Position numbers and translations under genes: made by a program. Of a stretch of 64,000 bases of DNA, positions 38,367 through 50,065 are shown piece after piece. Positions within the stretch are counted from its first letter, which is position 1; every line of letters starts with the position of its first letter. The stretch is taken from assembly GCF_024699985.1 (NCBI RefSeq), contig NZ_JAJONA010000001.1, positions 3,540,501-3,604,500 on the forward strand, read 5' to 3'. The stretch comes from Phenylobacterium sp. J367. Lineage in GTDB: Bacteria; Pseudomonadota; Alphaproteobacteria; Caulobacterales; Caulobacteraceae. The notes below the pieces were generated by a model. It made no database searches. It was not told where the DNA came from and saw nothing but the letters and a program-made list of their open reading frames with translations.

Positions 38367-41300
38367 ATGTCGCTAGGCCTGTTCCCGGCTGGCGGCCTGT
38401 GGTCGGACCAGACGCCGATCCGCGCCGAACTGTTCAGCATCGAGCGGCTTGAGGCGCACGCCAAGAGCCTCGCCCTGGCTCAGCCCGTCGAACGCTGCCC
38501 CAAGGCTGGTCGCAGTCTCACTGGCCGGTTGCTGGCCAACCAGCGCCGGCTCATCGAAGCCTTCAAGGTGCTGCAACGTTCGGGTGGGGGCGACGACGGC
38601 GCAACGCCCGCGGCGCAATGGCTACTCGATAACTTCCATGTGGTCGAGGAGCAGATCCGCGAAATCCGTCGGGACTTGCCGCCCGGCTACTACCGGCAGC
38701 TTCCGAAGCTGATCTCTGGGCCCTTCGCGGGCTACCCGCGGGTGTTTGGGCTTGTCTGGGCGTTCGTCGCCCACACCGACAGCCGCTTCGACGTGGAGAT
38801 GCTGCAGCGCTACGTTCATGCGTACCAGAGCGTCCACCCGCTCACCATCGGCGAGCTTTGGGCGGTGGCCATCACCCTGCGCCTCATTCTGGTGGAGAAT
38901 CTACGGCGCCTCGCCGACCAAATCTTGGACAGTCGCGAGGCCCGCATCACCGCCGACCACCTGGCGGACCGCCTGCTCGGCGCCTACGGACGCGACCCCG
39001 AACCCGCTGCCGCCATACTGCAGGACTGGGAAGGTCGGCAGCGCCCGGACGCCTTCACGATGCAGCTGGTGCATCGGCTGCGCGATCAGGACGCGAGGAT
39101 CGCACCCGTGTTGGGCTGGCTGGACGAGCAGCTCGCAGAGCACGGCGTTACAGCTGACGCCGTCGTTCGTGGGGAGCACGATCGGCAGGTCGCCGCCGCC
39201 GGCACCGTCCGCAACATCGTCACGAGCCTGCGGCGCATCTCGGAAGTGGACTGGCTGGACCTGGTCGAACGGATGAGCCTCATCGATGCGGCGCTTACAG
39301 GGGCAGGCGATTTCGGGGAGATGGATTTCGCGACGCGCAATCTTTACCGCACCGCAATCGAGGCCCTTTCGCGAGGCAGCGGTAAGAGCGAGATGGAGGT
39401 CACTTGGGCCGCTATCGCACGCGCTGAGGCCTGTGCTGGCGAGGTGGCGAGCTGCCACGTCGGCTGTCACCTGATCGGGTCGGAACGACCCCGCTTCGAA
39501 GTGGCGCTGGGATTTAGACCGCGGCCGCGCGAGTTCCTGACCCGGGCTTTCCAGCGCCTCGGAACCGGCGGCTATGCCGCAGCGATCATCTTCGTGGCGA
39601 CGTTTGCCCTCCTATTGCCGCTCCTGCATGTGCGAGACCTGGGCCTGGGCGGCATCTGGCTGGGCGCTTTGGCGGTGCTCGGAGCGGTGCCGGCCTTGGA
39701 GCTCGCCGTCGCCCTCGTCAACGCGGTCGTTACCCATAGCGTTCGAGCAGACGCTCTCCCAGCGCTCGAGCTCGCGGGCGGAGTCCCCGCCGAGCATCGC
39801 ACTCTCGTGGCGGTGCCGATGATGCTCACCAGCCCGGAGGCGATCCGGGCGCAGGTCGAGGGCTTGGAGATCCACTATCTCGCCAGTGTCGAAGGCGACG
39901 TCCACTACGCACTCCTGTCGGACTGGGTAGACGCGGAACGCGAGAGCCAGTCGGTCGATGCCGAACTCCTTGCCCTGGCGGCCGATGGGATCGCGAGCCT
40001 GAACCAGAAGTATGGCCCAGCGCCTGGGGGAGACCGTTTCCTGCTGCTGCACCGCCGGCGGGTATGGAACGACAGTGAAGGCCGCTGGATCGGATGGGAG
40101 CGCAAACGCGGCAAGCTCCACGAGTTGAACCGCCTGCTGCGCGGGGCGCAGGACACGACGTTCGTCACCGCGCCCGAGGCGCCAATCACCGTCCCGGAGG
40201 GTGTGCGGTACGTCATTACACTGGATGCCGACACGCGCCTGCCCCATGACACGGTGCGCCGCCTGATCGGCAAGATGGCCCATCCTCTCAACCGCCCACG
40301 CCTCGATGCGGGACAGCAGCGGGTGGTGGAAGGCTACGGAATCCTGCAGCCGCGGGTTTCGCCGGCGCTGCCGGTGGGGCATAGCGGCTCGCTGTTCCAC
40401 CGGCTGTTTTCGGGAGCGAGCGGGATCGACCCCTATGCCGCCGCGGTCAGCGACGTCTATCAGGACCTGTTCGGCGAAGGCTCCTACGGGGGCAAGGGGA
40501 TCTACGACGTAGACGCCTTCGAGGCGGCGCTTTGCGGGCGCGTACCGGAATCAACGATGTTGAGCCATGACCTGTTCGAGGGGGTCTATGCGCGTACCGG
40601 TCTGGTGTCCGATGTCGAGGTGGTGGACGACGCCCCCACCCGTTACGACGTTGCGGGCCTTCGGCACCATCGCTGGGCTCGCGGCGACTGGCAGTTGTTG
40701 CCTTGGATTCTTCGCATACCCGCCGGCAGATGCCTCGCGCCGGGGCCGCTCCCGGTCATCGGGCGGCTGAAGATGCTCGACAACCTGCGACGGACCCTGA
40801 CCGCGCCAGCGGCCGTAGCGGCGCTGTTCGCGGGGTGGGCCGCCCTCGGCAACCATGCCATCGTCTGGACGCTGTTCGTGCTGGGCTCCGTCGTCGCGCC
40901 GGCGCTCATGCCGCTGATCGATGACCTTGCGCCGCGCACTGCAGGGATACGCACGCGAGACCGACTGAGAGGCATGGGCGCGGACCTCCGCGTCGCGACC
41001 GCCCGCGCCCTGCTGCTGGTCACGCTTCTGCCCCACCAGGCCTGGCTCATGTCCGACGCCATCGTTCGGACGCTATGGCGCCTGTTTGTCACCCGCCGTC
41101 GACTGCTGGAATGGGTGCCCGCAGCCCAGCTCGCGGCAGGCCTGCCGTTGGGCGTCTCAGACTTCTATCGACGGATGTGGGGCGTATTGCCCCTGGCCTG
41201 CGCAGGCCTTGCGATCAGTGCGATCGGGTCCGGCGAGGCTTGGCCGCTCGGGGTGAGCATCTCTTTCGCCTGGCTGTTCGCGCCGTTGGTCGCTCAGCGG

Positions 41301-44300
41301 ATCAGCCGAATTCAACCCCTGCCGGAAGCGGGCGAGCTGACCGCGGCCGACACGGCCGCGCTGCGTCTGACGGCGCGCCGGACCTGGCGCTACTTCGAAA
41401 CCTACGTCACCGCCGCCGACAACCACCTGCCGCCGGACAACGTCCAGGAAGATCCCCCGGCCGTCGCCCACCGCACATCTCCCACCAACATTGGTCTCTA
41501 CCTGCTCTCGACCGTCTGCGCGCGTGATCTCGGTTGGATCGGCGTCGGCGACGCCCTCGAGCGTATAGAGGCCACGCTGGCCACCTTGCAGCGCATGGAC
41601 CGCCGCCGCGGCCACTTGCTCAACTGGTATGACACGCGCGATCTCCGCGCGCTGGAGCCGCTTTATGTGTCCACCGTGGACAGCGGCAACTTGGCTGGAT
41701 GCCTGCTGACGCTCGCGGCGAGCTGCCGCGCGTGGCGGGCCCAGCCGCTCCCGCCGCAGGCGCGATGGGCCGGCGTGTCCGACGCCATCGACCTCGCCAG
41801 GGAGGAATTGGCGCCGCTCTGCGCGCCTGCGGTGTCCGCACATCAGACCTGGGGGCGCCTGGAGGAGGCGCTGCGGGACCTCTCGGGGACCTTGCGCCGA
41901 GGCGAGGAGGGAAAGGACGCCCGAACTTTGGACGATGTCCTGCGCGAATGGGCGGGACTCGCCGAACCGCTGAGGGGTCTGCTGGCGGAACGCGAGGACG
42001 CTGCGGAGCTGGCCCATTGGCTATCCGCAGTGGAGGCGGGGCTCCGCAGCCATCTCCGCGACTTGGAATTCTCTGAGCTGGACCGCCGTCTCGCAGCGGC
42101 GGAAGCCGCCGCGCGCCAGCTGGCGCTGGAGATGGAGTACGGCTTCCTGCTCGATCAAGACCGCAAGCTGCTGTCGATCGGCTACCGCGTCGCCGATGGG
42201 GCGTTGGACGCCAACTGCTACGATTTGTTGGCCTCTGAGGCCCGGTTGGCGAGCTTCCTCGCCATCGCTAAGGGCGACGTGCCGGCGCGTCACTGGTTTA
42301 GACTCGGTCATGCTGTGACCCCCACGCCTGAAGGCGCGGCCCTGATTTCCTGGTCGGGGTCCATGTTCGAGTACCTGATGCCGTCTCTGGTGATGCGCTC
42401 GCCCGCCGGCAGTCTGCTGGAGCGGTCGCTGCGGGCGGTCGTCCGCCGCCAAATTGCCTACGGGCGGAGCCATGGCCGCCCCTGGGGCGTCTCGGAATCT
42501 GGGTTCAACGCGCGGGATCTCGAGTTCACCTACCAATACTCCAACTTCGGGATTCCGGGGCTCGGTCTCAAGCGAGGCCTCGACGAGGAGGCCGTCGTCG
42601 CACCCTATGCGACAGCGCTCGCCGCGATGATCGATCCGCGCGAAGCCGTCGCCAACTTCGGCGTCTTGACCGCGGCGGGCGCAAAGGGACGCCACGGCTT
42701 CTATGAGGCTTTGGACTACACGCCCGCGCGGGTGCCGGAAGGCGCCCGTGTCGCGATCGTGCGATCGTTCATGGCCCATCACCAGGGGATGACGGTCACC
42801 GCCTTGGCAAATACGTTGCTGGGCGGACTGTTACGCGAGCGCTTCCACGCGGATCCGCTCGTTCAGGCCGCCGAGCTCCTCCTGCACGAACGCATGCCGC
42901 GCGACGTCCGGCCGGCGACGGCCGCCGCCGAGCGCGCGGGCCCGCACTTGACCGAGGCGTCGGAACTGGCGCTCGGGCGCCACTACTCCACACCGCACGG
43001 CGCGAGTCCCGCCACCCACATTTTGTCGAACGGTCGCTACAGCGTGCTGCTCACCGCTGCGGGAGGCGGTTGCAGCCGCTGGCGAAGCCAGGCGCTAACG
43101 CGCTGGCGCGAAGACAGCGTGCGCGACGACTGGGGCGCTTTCATCTATCTGCGCGATGTGGCTAGCGGGCGCGTTTGGTCCACTGGCTATCAGCCTACCG
43201 CCGCCGAGCCGTCGGAGTATGGCGTGACCTTCTTCGCCGACCGCGCGGAGTACTCGCGCCGCGATGGCGACCTGGTGACTGAACTCGTGGTGCTGGTTTC
43301 CGCGGAGGATGACGGGGAGCTCCGACGCGTGACCTTGACCAATGCAGGCGCCATCGAGCGCGAAGTCGAAATCACCTCATATGGTGAGCTGGTCCTTGCG
43401 CCCGACGCCGCCGACGCCGCCCACCCGGCGTTCTCCAAGCTGTTCGTGGAGACGGAACACCATCCGGCGCTTGGGGGCGCTTTGCTTGCGACCCGTCGAC
43501 GCCGGGCGCCGGAGGAGCCTGAGCTCTGGGCCGCCCATCTGGCGATCGTCGAAGGCGAGGCCCTCGGCAAACCGGAATTCGAGACCGATCGCGCGCGCTT
43601 CCTGGGCCGGAACCGCGATGTCCGCGCACCGATCGCCGTCTTCGAAGGCCGCCCGCTGAGCGGCCAGGCTGGCGCGGTGCTCGATCCGATCTTCGCGCTT
43701 CGGCGACGCGTGCGGATCGCCCCCGGCTCTACAGCCCAGGTCTCCTTCTGGACCTTCGCCGCGGGCTCGCGCGAAGCCATCTTGGAGGTGTTGGATCAGC
43801 ATCTTCACACCGCAGCCTGCGAACGGGCCGCAGCCTTGGCGTGGACCCGGGCGCAGGTGCAGCTGCGCCATCTCGGCGTCACCCACCGGGACGCCGACAA
43901 CTTCCAGCGCCTGGCCGGCCACCTGATCTACGCGGCGCCTGCGCTCAGACCCTCGTCGGAGGTGGTGGCGGCAGGCGCGGGGGGGCAGCCGGACCTCTGG
44001 GCCCTGGGCATATCAGGCGACCTGCCCCTAATCCTATTGCGGATAGACGACCTCGAACATCTCGCCACCGCCCGCGACCTGCTCCACGCTGCGGAATACT
44101 GGAAGCTGCAGCGGCTCCCGGTGGATGTCGTGATCCTGAATGACCACGCGGCCTCCTACATCCAAGACCTGCAAGGCGCGTTAGAGGCCTTGGTGCGCGT
44201 GACGCAATCCCGCCGCGCGCCAGACGAGGACCCTGTGCCGGGCGCTGTGTACGTGCTGCGCGGGGACCTCGTTTCGCCAACGCTCCAGGCCCGCCTGTTG

Positions 44301-46878
44301 TCGGTAGCAAGGGTGGTGTTGTCAGCGCAGCACGGCCGGCTGGAAGACCAGCTTGACCGGCTACGGGATCGGCGCGAGTGGCCGCGGCCGCCTTTGGCGA
44401 CGCCGCAGGTTCCCGCTACGCCGTTGCGGTCATCGCCCGTCCCAGACCTGGAGGCCTACAACGGGATCGGCGGCTTCGCGCGCGAGGGCCGGGAGTATGT
44501 CGTTGTCCTCAGCCCTGGCCAGACCACGCCAGCGCCCTGGATCAACGTCGTCGCCAACCCGAGCTTCGGGTTCCAGATCTCCGCGGAAGGTTCGGGATAC
44601 ACCTGGGCCCTCAATAGCCGCGAGCACCAGCTCACCCCCTGGTCGAACGACCCGGTCGCCGATCGCGGTGGCGAGGCGTTGTACCTGCGCGAAATGGAAA
44701 CCGGCGAGCTCTGGAGCCCGACCGCGTACCCGGTGCGGGATCCAGAGGCGACCTATGTCTGCCGCCACGGCCGCGGCTACAGCCGGTTTGAAGCCACGGT
44801 CGGCGACTTCGAGACGGAGCTCCTCGCCTATACGCCGCTGCTCGACCCGGTGAAAATCCTGCGGCTGAAAGTCCGCAATCTGTCCAACCGGCCGCGCCGG
44901 CTGTCGGCCTGCGCCTATGTGGAGTGGGTCCTCGGCAAAAGCCGGGGCGCGATAGCGCCCTTCACGGTCACGCACGTCGATGAAGCGAGCGGGGGCCTGA
45001 TGGCCCAGAACCGCTGGGATCCCAGCTTTGGGGAGCGGGTGGCGTTTCTGGACGCCTGTGGCCGCCAGACGAGCTGGACGGGCGATCGGCGGGAATTCAT
45101 CGGTCGCAACGGCAGCCTGCGTCGGCCAGCGGGTCTGGCGGGCGAGGCGCTCTCCGGCCGAACAGGGGCCGCGCTCGATCCCTGTGGGGCCATGGATGCG
45201 CCCCTGGCGCTCGCGCCCGGGGAGACGGGCGAGCTGGTCTTCCTCATCGGGGAGGGCGATGACGCCGGCTCCGCCCGCGAGCTGATCGCGCGTTACCGTC
45301 AGGCTGATTTGGATGAAGTTCTGGCGGAAGTAGACGCCTATTGGGAGCGTCTCCTAGGGGCCGTACAGGTGCAAACCCCCGACCCAGCCCTGGACCTGAT
45401 GCTCAATGGCTGGCTGCTCTACCAGACCGTCGCGTCCCGCTTATGGGCGAGGGCCGGGTTCTATCAGGCGAGCGGCGCCTATGGTTTCCGCGATCAGCTG
45501 CAGGACGTGATGGCGCTGGTGCATGCGTCACCCGAAACCGCCCGCGAGCACTTGCTCAGGGCGGCGGCGCGCCAGTTCCCCGAAGGCGACGTGCAGCACT
45601 GGTGGCTGCCCCACTCTGGCCAGGGGGTCCGCACCCGCTTTTCCGACGACCGGGTGTGGCTGGCTTACGCGGTCGCGAACTATGTCGCGGCGACCGGAGA
45701 CCGCACGGTGCTCGACGAGCCGATCCCGTTCCTGGAAGGCCAGCCCCTTGAGCCGACGGCGGCCGAGGCGTTCTACCATCCCGGAACCGGCGAGAGCGCC
45801 AGCCTCTTCGAACATTGCGCGCGGGCGCTCGACGCCAGCCTGCAGGTGGGGGGGCCATGGCGCGCCGTTGATCGGCGGCGGCGACTGGAACGACGGCATG
45901 AACCGCGTCGGCCAGCACGGCCGAGGCGAGAGCGTGTGGTTGGGCTGGTTTCTCCATCGCACCTTGACGGATTTCGCGCCGCTCGCGGCGGCTCGGGGGC
46001 AGGCGGTGCACGAAGAGCGCTGGGCTGCCCACGCCGAGGGCCTAAAGGCCGCGCTCGAGCGGAGCGCGTGGGGCGGCGACTGGTACCTTCGCGGCTGGTA
46101 CGATGACGGCTCGCCGCTGGGCTCTCCCAACAGCGACGAGTGCCGCATCGACGCCATTGCGCAATCGTGGGCCGTGCTCTCCGGGGCGGCGGAGCCGAAG
46201 CGCGCGCGGCAGGCGTTGGCCGCGGTTGAACGTGAGTTGATCGACGCCGACGCCGGCCTAGCTCTGTTGTTCACGCCGCCCTTCGACAAGGGTCCGAAGG
46301 ACCCCGGTTATATCAAGGGCTACCCGGTCGGCGTGCGAGAGAACGGCGGCCAATACACTCACGCCGCGGTCTGGACGGCGACGGCCTTCGCAGCGGTGGG
46401 GGACGGTGACAGGACCGCAAGCCTGCTCGCCATGCTCAACCCGATCAATCATAGCCGCACGCCATCTGAGGCCCAGCGGTACAAGGTTGAGCCCTACGTG
46501 GTCGCTGCCGACATCTATTCGCACCCGGCGCACCTCGGGCGGGGCGGTTGGACCTGGTACACAGGCGCCGCCGGCTGGATGTACCGCGCGGGACTAGAGT
46601 CGCTTCTCGGCCTGCGGCGCCATGGCGACGCCCTGCTGCTCGATCCGTGCATCCCGCGACACTGGCCAGGCTTCAAGCTCGTCTACCGGTTTGGCGCCGC
46701 CCGTTACGAGATAGAGGTGGAGAACCCCGACGGCGTCTGCCGGGGCGTCGCCGAAGCCGTGCTGGACGGCGTTCGGCTGCGCGAGCGACCGTTGCGCATA
46801 CCCCTCAGCTCAGCGGACGGCGTCCGGCGTCTGCGCGTCCGGCTGGGCGCCGTTGACCCGAAGGCTGGTGCGGCTTGA
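38367..46878 (+). CDS. ndvB: Cyclic beta-1,2-glucan synthase, NdvB/Cgs-like (one frameshift)
   Basis: Giant inner-membrane enzyme of about 2836 residues that makes periplasmic cyclic beta-1,2-glucans from UDP-glucose. In order: N-terminal region; TM helices (AAIIFVATFALLLPLLHV); GT84 domain with DxD in ITLDADTRLPHDTVRRL and RWARGDWQLL; more TM helices; glycoamylase-like domain with GVSESGFNARD; two carbohydrate-binding modules; C-terminal GH94 phosphorylase-like domain with GGGDWNDGMN, containing the family's catalytic Asp. The frame shifts in a G7 run near 45850. The start is uncertain: ATG 38367 leaves room for the promoter element, whereas ATG 38271 would be almost on the +1. Overlaps pgm. 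Confidence 0.9.
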
Positions 46879-48524
46879 CCCGTAGCGTGGATTCCCGGGC
46901 AGGACGCCCCGTCGCGAAGGCGGATCTGATCGATGTCTCCAAGCTCATCGACGCCTACACGGCGGTCCGCCCCGACCCGACAGATCCGTCCCAAGGCGTC
47001 GCCTTCGGGACCTCCGGCCATCGCGGCTCGGCGCTCGCTGGGACCTTCAATGAGGCGCATGTCGTGGCGATCTGCGCCGCCGTCTGTCGTCACCGCAAAG
47101 CCGCGAGCGTCCGTGGACCGCTGTTCCTGGCCGGCGACACCCACGCGCTCTCGAAGCCCGCGCTCAGGACGGCCGTTGAGGTCTTCGTCGCCGCCGGCGT
47201 TACGGTGATGCTCGACACCCGGGACGGCTACACGCCGACGCCTGCGGTGTCGCACGCCATCCTGCACTACAATAGGGGGCGCACCTCAGGGCTGGCGGAC
47301 GGGATCATTCTCACGCCGTCTCACAATCCGCCCCAGGATGGCGGCTTGAAGTACAATCCGCCGCACGGCGGGCCAGCCGAACCCCGGATCACCGAGGCGA
47401 TCGAGCGGCTCGCCAACGCTGCCCTTCCTACGGCGTTGCGGGACGTTCCGCGCGTTCCTTATGCCCGCGCGGCTCGGTCTTCGCGTGCGGCGCGTTACGA
47501 CTATCGGACTGCCTTCATCGCCGAGTTGCCTCAGGTGGTGGACCTTGGAGCGATCCGCGCCGCTGGGGTGCGTATTGGGATCGATCCCTTGGGCGGGGCC
47601 AGCGCCGAGTACTGGCCTCTGGTCCTGGAGACTTACGGGCTGCAGGGCTCCGTCGTCAGCGAAGTCGTGGATCCGCGGTTCGCCTTCATGACCGCTGACC
47701 ATGACGGCGAGACTCGTATGGATTGCTCCTCGCCCTATGCGATGGCCCGGCTGGTCGACCTGCGGGCGCGCTTCGACATTGCGTTCGGCAACGACCCGGA
47801 CGCCGACCGGCACGGTGTGGTGACGCCTTCGGGTGGTCTGATGGAGCCGAACCGTTACTTGGCCGCAGCGGTCGCCTACCTGTTTGAACACCGTCCCACT
47901 TGGCCTGGGGGGCTAGCGATCGGCAAGACCATGGTCACAAGCGCCCTCATCGACAGGCTTGCCGCCAGACTCCGGCGGCCGCTGGTTGAGACGCCGGTGG
48001 GATTTCGCTGGTTCGTCGATGGACTTTCCGACGGCGCCCTGGGCTTCGCGGGCGAGGAGAGTGCGGGCGCGGTGTTCCGAAGGCTCGACGGGTCGCTTTG
48101 GACAACGGAGAAGGACGGTTTCAGCCTCGGGCTTCTGGCCGCTGAAATCCTTGCGCGAACCGGCCAGGACCCCAGCATGGTCTACACGTCGGTGGCCGAC
48201 GCAATCGGGCCCTCCTACTATGAACGTCTAGATGCCCCAGCCACACCGCAGCAAAAAGCCTGGCTGCGGGGCCTCAGACCGCAGGATCTGCAACTTGCTG
48301 AGCTTGGCGGCGAGCCCGTGTTGTCGGTAGAGATCGCCAGCCCCCGCGGCGAGCCGTTCGGCGGCGTGAAGGTTAAGGCCAAGAGCGGGTGGTTCGCCGC
48401 CCGCCCGTCAGGGACCGAGCCCCTCAACAAGATTTATGCGGAGAGTTTCGTCGATCCGCATCACCTAGCGGTTATCCAGGGCGACGCCCAGCAGGCCCTG
48501 GCTAGCTCGAGCGGTGGGCGCTGA
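46875..48524 (+). CDS. pgm: Phosphoglucomutase, alpha-D-glucose-phosphate specific
   Basis: A 549-residue enzyme interconverting glucose-6-P and glucose-1-P, precursor of UDP-glucose. The catalytic serine loop is ILTPSHNPPQDGG, metal loop FGNDPDADRHG, sugar-binding GFAGEESAGA and phosphate-binding RPSGTEPLNK; length and the FGTSGHRGS start are those of the Pgm (not PgmB/ManB) branch. The TTG start overlaps the glucan synthase stop, so the pair supplies and consumes glucose phosphate. Confidence 0.93.
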   Translation: MTRSVDSRAGRPVAKADLIDVSKLIDAYTAVRPDPTDPSQGVAFGTSGHRGSALAGTFNEAHVVAICAAVCRHRKAASVRGPLFLAGDTHALSKPALRTAVEVFVAAGVTVMLDTRDGYTPTPAVSHAILHYNRGRTSGLADGIILTPSHNPPQDGGLKYNPPHGGPAEPRITEAIERLANAALPTALRDVPRVPYARAARSSRAARYDYRTAFIAELPQVVDLGAIRAAGVRIGIDPLGGASAEYWPLVLETYGLQGSVVSEVVDPRFAFMTADHDGETRMDCSSPYAMARLVDLRARFDIAFGNDPDADRHGVVTPSGGLMEPNRYLAAAVAYLFEHRPTWPGGLAIGKTMVTSALIDRLAARLRRPLVETPVGFRWFVDGLSDGALGFAGEESAGAVFRRLDGSLWTTEKDGFSLGLLAAEILARTGQDPSMVYTSVADAIGPSYYERLDAPATPQQKAWLRGLRPQDLQLAELGGEPVLSVEIASPRGEPFGGVKVKAKSGWFAARPSGTEPLNKIYAESFVDPHHLAVIQGDAQQALASSSGGR

Positions 48525-48654
48525 ATCCAAGAAACGACCCCCCTTAGATTCCTACTGGAGCGGAGAAGATCGTAGCCGCTAGGAAGCCATCTGCTTGGTG
48601 AGCGCGCCGCATTGACAGAACATCGTCCCTTATGTCGTGGCCCGTGCCTGCGGC

Positions 48655-49309
48655 TTAGCCCGCGGCCGCCTGCCGCGCGCGGATCAGACGGATCCGCTCA
48701 CCCTCATCGCACCGGCAATCGAGGAATCCGTGTTGTGGACAGGTCAGGCAGATCTCCTCGAGCCTCGCCCGCAGCGCCCTACGCCCGCGGTGGAGACGCA
48801 CGTTGACGTTGTTGAGCGTCAGCCCAAGCGACGCGGCGACCCGGTCGCGGGGCTCGTCGAGTAGATCGACCCGCCAGATCAGTTCGCTGTATTCGGGCTT
48901 TAGGGTCGGGAGCAGACGATAGAGACAGAAGCAGACGGCCGCTTCGATTTCAGGGTCCGGCGCGACGGCGAGCGCCTCAAGGTCAGCCGGGTCGCGCGGA
49001 GAGTCTTTTCGACGGGCCGCGCGCCGGTAGTGATCGACCAGCGTCGTCGCCAGAACCCGGCTGAGCCAGCCACGAACGGACTGCACGTCCCGGAGGTGCT
49101 TGGAGCGATCCAACGCGCGGGCGATGAACTCCTGCAGCACGTCCTCCGCGTCATGTGGGTTCCCCAGCCGGCGACGCAGGAAGGTCAGAAAATCGCGATG
49201 ACACTCGACGAGCTCGCGCCGGACGGCCGCGTCAGCAGCCGTCACCGCTGACAGGTTCTCATCGGGGGTCGGATTCGGCGGCGGGAGAATGATCGGGACG
49301 GGAGCTCAT
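48655..49309 (-). CDS. ECF sigma factor with CorE-like Cys-rich tail (probable N-terminal frameshift)
   Basis: Region 2 reads LRRRLGNPHDAEDVLQEFIA, then VRGWLSRVLATTLVDHYRRA. Region 4 reads LKPEYSELIWRVDLLDEPRD, then LTLNNVNVRLHRGRRALRAR. The tail EEICLTCPQHGFLDCRCDEG (CxxC...CxC) recalls the metal-sensing Cys-rich domain of CorE-type factors. A GTG at 49245 gives 196 residues; correcting a C5 run near 49266 extends it to ATG 49309 (MSSRPDHSPAAESDP), preceded by AGGAA. The promoter element 134 bp further up suggests self-regulation. No anti-sigma gene. Confidence 0.85.
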
Positions 49310-49442
49310 GGCAGGTTCCTGATTGCTCCTGTTTTGCCTCGCCTTGACATGGCTCAGGCCTGGCGACGCGAATAGCGACTAGCTGAAGGACGCTAACGCT
49401 CCGGACAGTGAGCGACTCCTGCAGCCAGGACGCGCTCTCGAA

Positions 49443-49468
49443 GACGCTTGATCGCCCTCATTGTTACA
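49443..49468 (-). promoter_or_regulatory. ECF-type promoter element, sigma gene itself
   Basis: Minus strand TGTAAC (49468-49463), 16 bp, CGTC (49446-49443). AAC in the -35 and CGTC in the -10 are common in ECF promoters. Confidence 0.6.
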
Positions 49469-49508
49469 TCCCGCCAGAGCCGAGATAACGGGCAATCGTG
49501 CCGCGCGC

Positions 49509-49534
49509 TGTAAGGCGCGCCAGGCTCTCGCGTC
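49509..49534 (+). promoter_or_regulatory. ECF-type promoter element, 71-residue protein
   Basis: TGTAAG (49509-49514), 16 bp, CGTC (49531-49534), 59 bp before ATG 49593; divergent from the element at 49443. Confidence 0.6.
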
Positions 49535-49592
49535 ATAAGAATGCGTCCGCGTCATCACTGGTCGCGAACGCAGCCATTGAGGGAGGCCAGCC

Positions 49593-49808
49593 ATGGCGGA
49601 ACCTGACACGACGAGCGGCCGGGATCGCGGACCGATTACCTTTGAAGTGGTCAAGGAAGCCTACGGCTGGGCGGTTCGGCGCGATCACCAGATGATGACG
49701 CCATGCTGGTGCAAGGCGGTCGCTGTCGATCAGGCCCAAAGGATGGTCGATGTGCTCCGCCAGCATGGCGAGCGCGCGGAGATGCGCGTGAGCGATACCG
49801 AGGAATAG
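49593..49808 (+). CDS. Small conserved-looking protein of unknown function
   Basis: A 71-residue soluble protein: a polar start, then ITFEVVKEAYGWAVRRDHQM, TPCWCKAVAVDQAQRMVDVL and RQHGERAEMRV. It resembles short alphaproteobacterial proteins with a YGWAV...A...A..L..HGE pattern; no named family. A CWC motif is present. GGGAGGCCAGCC precedes the ATG. Its gene has a promoter element of the shared type, so it may belong to the copper/envelope regulon. Confidence 0.65.
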   Translation: MAEPDTTSGRDRGPITFEVVKEAYGWAVRRDHQMMTPCWCKAVAVDQAQRMVDVLRQHGERAEMRVSDTEE

Positions 49809-50008
49809 ATGCTGGAACTCAAGTAAGAGAGGGCTTTCACCGGTCACAATTTGAGTCCGTAGACGGCGCGGTGGCCCTGTGACGGCAGTGGCCGTCTCGA
49901 TCTCCATCGGGCCGTTGTAGCGGACAGGTTGGCGAACAGTCCGTTGTCCGTCGTTCTGATCGCGCGGTCGCGCCCTCGAGGAGCGGCGACGCCGATAGCC
50001 CGTAGGCT

Positions 50009-50034
50009 TGTAACGTAACGCGCGCCGCCGCGTC
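50009..50034 (+). promoter_or_regulatory. ECF-type promoter element, copper oxidase operon
   Basis: TGTAAC (50009-50014), 16 bp, CGTC (50031-50034), 32 bp before ATG 50066. Confidence 0.62.
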
Positions 50035-50065
50035 TGATCAGCGCCGGGAGCGGCGAGGAGGGGCT

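Noticed and set aside
49300..49360. TTGACATGGCTCAG as a FixK box before the second ECF gene
   Set aside because: One mismatch in the conserved half-site and wrong distance; probably chance.
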